64,000 bases of DNA. Source: Aequorivita sublithincola DSM 14238. Its GTDB lineage: Bacteria; Bacteroidota; Bacteroidia; Flavobacteriales; Flavobacteriaceae. Under the pieces are notes generated by a model. That model ran no database searches. It was not told the DNA's origin and worked only from the letters and a program-made list of their open reading frames with translations. Each line of letters begins with the position of its first letter. The first letter of the stretch is position 1. The stretch lies in contig NC_018013.1 of the NCBI RefSeq assembly GCF_000265385.1, forward strand, positions 1,825,001 through 1,889,000. Reading direction: 5' to 3'. A program made the translations under genes and the position numbers. Of the stretch, positions 62,119-64,000 are shown piece by piece.

Positions 62119-62919
62119 GTGGGTATTTTTCAGGCAGCTATAACAAAATCAGCATTAAAGAAGGTTTTAAAGAAACAGTACATTACGGTTAATGGGGTTG
62201 TTGCTAGTTCGGCTACTTTTATAAATGGGGGAGAATGTATTAGTTTATCTATTGATGAAGAAGTGAGCCCTAAGAAGAAACTAATCTTTCCACTTAAAGT
62301 ATTATTTGAAGACGATTACCTAGCGGTAATTCATAAACCTGCTGGTATTTTGGTTAGCGGCAATAGATTTAAAACCATTGCCAATGCTTTAGCTCAAAAC
62401 CTAAAAAGAAGCAAGCTCCCTGATGCCGCAATCCCAAAACCTGTTCACCGATTAGATTTTGCCACCACGGGTATTTTATTGGTTGGAAAAACGAGCGGTA
62501 GCATTCGTGCGTTAAATAAATTATTTGAAAATAGGGCCGTTAAAAAAACCTATTGTGCGGTTACTATTGGTGAAACGAAGGAGCAGGGAGAAATCAATTC
62601 AGAAATTGATGGCAAGCAATCACAATCTAAGTATACGCTTTGCGAATCTGTGCTTTCAGAAAGATTCGGGAAACTTAACTTGGTAAAATTGGAACCCCAA
62701 ACAGGAAGAAGACATCAATTGCGCAAACATCTCGCTGCTATTGGAAACCCCATATTAGGAGATAAAGACTACGGAATTGAAAACCTAATTTTAAACGGTA
62801 AAGGCTTGTATTTGCACGCCTATTCTTTAAAATTTATACATCCTTTTACGGATGAAGAAATCTGTTTAAAAGATGAATTACCGCAAAGGTTTAGGAAGCT
62901 GTTTCATTACAGAGACTAA
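62119..62919 (+). CDS. RluA-family pseudouridine synthase
   Basis: A 266-residue enzyme that isomerises uridine in rRNA or tRNA. The S4-like N-terminal part (LKKVLKKQYITVNGVVASSATF) is followed by the active-site motif HRLDFATTGILLVGKT (about 110-125, catalytic Asp in RLD) and GRRHQLRKHLAAIGNPILGD. GTG 62119 is the first standard start, but the frame is open back to 62044 and encodes a conserved-looking ETHIVPKLTTPIRLQEY before it. No ATG, GTG or TTG occurs there, and an ATC at 62053 stands where the initiator is expected. The true protein is probably about 288 residues. Confidence 0.88.
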   Translation: MGIFQAAITKSALKKVLKKQYITVNGVVASSATFINGGECISLSIDEEVSPKKKLIFPLKVLFEDDYLAVIHKPAGILVSGNRFKTIANALAQNLKRSKLPDAAIPKPVHRLDFATTGILLVGKTSGSIRALNKLFENRAVKKTYCAVTIGETKEQGEINSEIDGKQSQSKYTLCESVLSERFGKLNLVKLEPQTGRRHQLRKHLAAIGNPILGDKDYGIENLILNGKGLYLHAYSLKFIHPFTDEEICLKDELPQRFRKLFHYRD

Positions 62920-62970
62920 AACATTATTCTGCAGCAATTAAGAACATATTTACAAGGGAAACATAACAGT

Positions 62971-63008
62971 ATAACTAAAAAATTAGTTTAAACTAATATT
63001 TTAGTTAT
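62971..63008. promoter_or_regulatory. 38-base near-perfect palindrome at the DUF6624 promoter
   Basis: Arms ATAACTAAAA (62971-62980) and TTTTAGTTAT (62999-63008) flank the perfect 16-bp palindrome ATTAGTTTAAACTAAT (62982-62997). Only the pair 62981/62998 fails. The right end runs into the -7 element TATATTTG (63006-63013) of the next gene, so it could be an operator, or a terminator for the pseudouridine synthase gene. Confidence 0.6.
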
Positions 63009-63013
63009 ATTTG
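63006..63013 (+). promoter_or_regulatory. -7 element of the DUF6624-like gene
   Basis: TATATTTG, a perfect TAnnTTTG, 21 bases before the ATG at 63035. It overlaps the alternative TTG start at 63011, which is therefore rejected. Confidence 0.55.
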
Positions 63014-63034
63014 AATTCACTTAATTTATCTGCT

Positions 63035-63664
63035 ATGAAATATATAAGCCTGCTGTTGTGTTTTTTTATAACAACTTCTTTGTTTTCGCAAACAAGTTCA
63101 CAATATGAAACACCCACCAAACAACAATTAGATTCCTTAACAACTAAATTAGAAACGCTGTTTATGAAAGACCAAACTTTTAGACGCATCTATATTGAGG
63201 CAGAAAATAAGCTAGGAGCAGATTCAGATGCTTATGAATATTTTTGGGAAGTAGTGGAGGCTCAAGACAAGGTTCTTGAAAAGGAACTCATTGACATTTT
63301 AGATAAATATGGCTGGTTGGGAATCTCACAAGTTGGCAGATTAGCAAACGGAACTCAATGGAGTGTGCTACAACACGGTACTGTTGCATCTAAAGAAAAA
63401 TATGCACCATTATTAAAAGCATCTGTATTAAATAATGAATCTCAAGCAATCCATTATGCTAGGCTTATAGATAGAATGCTTTTAAACTCTGACAGGCTTC
63501 AATTGTACGGCACTCAAATTAATTATGCTACTCATACACCTACTTTTTACGAGCTGAAAGATCCTGAGTTTGTCGATAAAAGAAGAAATGAACTTGGACT
63601 TGATTCGATAGAAGAATTTGCGAGATCGAACAAAATTGAATGGAGTATAAAACAAAAGCAATGA
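63035..63664 (+). CDS. Secreted DUF6624-like protein
   Basis: A 209-residue protein with a signal peptide (about 1-19, ending TTSLFSQ). The body contains KYGWLGISQVGRLANGTQWSVLQHG (in two parts, about 92-116) and YAPLLKASVLNNESQAIHYARLIDRML, the conserved pattern of DUF6624 proteins, including the late LYGTQ. Function is unknown. The ATG of the next gene overlaps its stop by four bases (ATGA), so the two are coupled. Confidence 0.8.
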   Translation: MKYISLLLCFFITTSLFSQTSSQYETPTKQQLDSLTTKLETLFMKDQTFRRIYIEAENKLGADSDAYEYFWEVVEAQDKVLEKELIDILDKYGWLGISQVGRLANGTQWSVLQHGTVASKEKYAPLLKASVLNNESQAIHYARLIDRMLLNSDRLQLYGTQINYATHTPTFYELKDPEFVDKRRNELGLDSIEEFARSNKIEWSIKQKQ

Positions 63665-64000
63665 AAGTTTTATATCTTTTACTATTCATAAAAATCAGTA
63701 GTTTCTCTTTTGCCCAAAACAATAAATATTTTAGGCAATTAAGATATAACCACGTTTCTCCCTACGTTCACATTGTAGGTACTCTTCCTATAGATAGCAA
63801 TATTGCCAGTGAAACGTCTCATTATTTTTTCAAATATGATAAATCTAATAGGTTAACAGAAATTATCAATCACCATTATCATACTGAAAAAGTGCATCCA
63901 TTAGCTTCTTTGGGAGTTTATAAAGTTGTGTTCAACTATGAAGATGGAAAAGAAACAAGCACTTTTTATGACCCAAATAATAATAGGGTAACTAATGACA
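63661..64000 (+). CDS. Secreted protein, unknown function (cut by window edge)
   Basis: Starts MKVLYLLLFIKISSFSFAQN, a signal peptide with cleavage likely after FAQ. The next 90 visible residues (FRQLRYNHVSPYVHIVGTLP) are not recognised as a family. The end lies beyond the window. Its start overlaps the stop of the DUF6624-like gene, so it belongs to the same operon. Confidence 0.8.
   Translation, partial: MKVLYLLLFIKISSFSFAQNNKYFRQLRYNHVSPYVHIVGTLPIDSNIASETSHYFFKYDKSNRLTEIINHHYHTEKVHPLASLGVYKVVFNYEDGKETSTFYDPNNNRVTND

Overview
The window is a low-GC stretch of a Bacteroidota chromosome, almost certainly a gliding-type member of the Flavobacteriaceae. The evidence is the gldJ-porU-porV locus for gliding and type IX secretion (T9SS), secreted proteins with T9SS C-terminal sorting domains, TAnnTTTG-type -7 promoter elements, many TTG/GTG starts, and the near absence of Shine-Dalgarno signals. 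The genus cannot be fixed from the sequence alone.

Layout. 1-11.3 kb: the N-terminal half of an acyl-CoA dehydrogenase, anmK, an amino-acid dehydrogenase with NhaD, an ExbB/ExbD/TonB-like set, a toxin-antitoxin pair whose antitoxin frame is broken, a large T9SS-exported beta-propeller lipoprotein, folC and tRNA-Val(UAC). 11.4-16.8 kb: yitT, then an accessory island. It begins at a degenerate tRNA-Val(GAC) with a hairpin inserted in its T-loop. It carries a three-gene fragment of an extracellular contractile injection system (DUF4255 cap protein, sheath, tube), a decayed DUF5063 gene and a small membrane protein. 16.8-29.5 kb: murF, gldJ, porU, porV, cdd, pdhA, pdhC (two lipoyl domains) and an SDR gene. 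29.5-38.2 kb: a siderophore receptor with a PepSY membrane protein, a SprT-like protein, a mannose-1-phosphate guanylyltransferase, a DUF389 protein and an Mla-type ABC pair. 38.4-50 kb: alkaline phosphatase, a glycosyltransferase/methyltransferase pair, a secreted lipoprotein, a ketoacyl synthase III, gcvP, a UbiA-like membrane protein, an ECF sigma factor with a small Cys-rich partner, and a T9SS-exported M28 peptidase. 50-64 kb: an M3 peptidase, purE and purK separated by an array of palindromic repeats, two large secreted repeat proteins, a tandem pair of C1q/TNF-like secreted proteins, an RluA-type pseudouridine synthase, a DUF6624 protein and the start of another secreted protein.

How the parts connect. 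GldJ, PorU and PorV belong to the machinery that exports and anchors proteins such as the 7386 and 48596 gene products. The ExbB/ExbD/TonB-like set could energise TonB-dependent receptors such as the siderophore receptor at 30.8-33.2 kb. That receptor has a clear promoter bracketed by AT-rich iron-box-like dyads.

Most unusual. (1) A 390-bp cassette between purE and purK: a GIY-YIG nuclease gene flanked by 28-bp inverted repeats (27/28 matches). The repeat encodes the C-terminus of the protein, and related palindromic units lie tandemly around it. (2) The orphan sheath-tube-DUF4255 module beside the tRNA relic, whose sheath has an inserted alanine-rich helical domain of about 120 residues. (3) Two genes, folC and the rluA homologue, whose conserved N-termini have ATC where the start codon should be.
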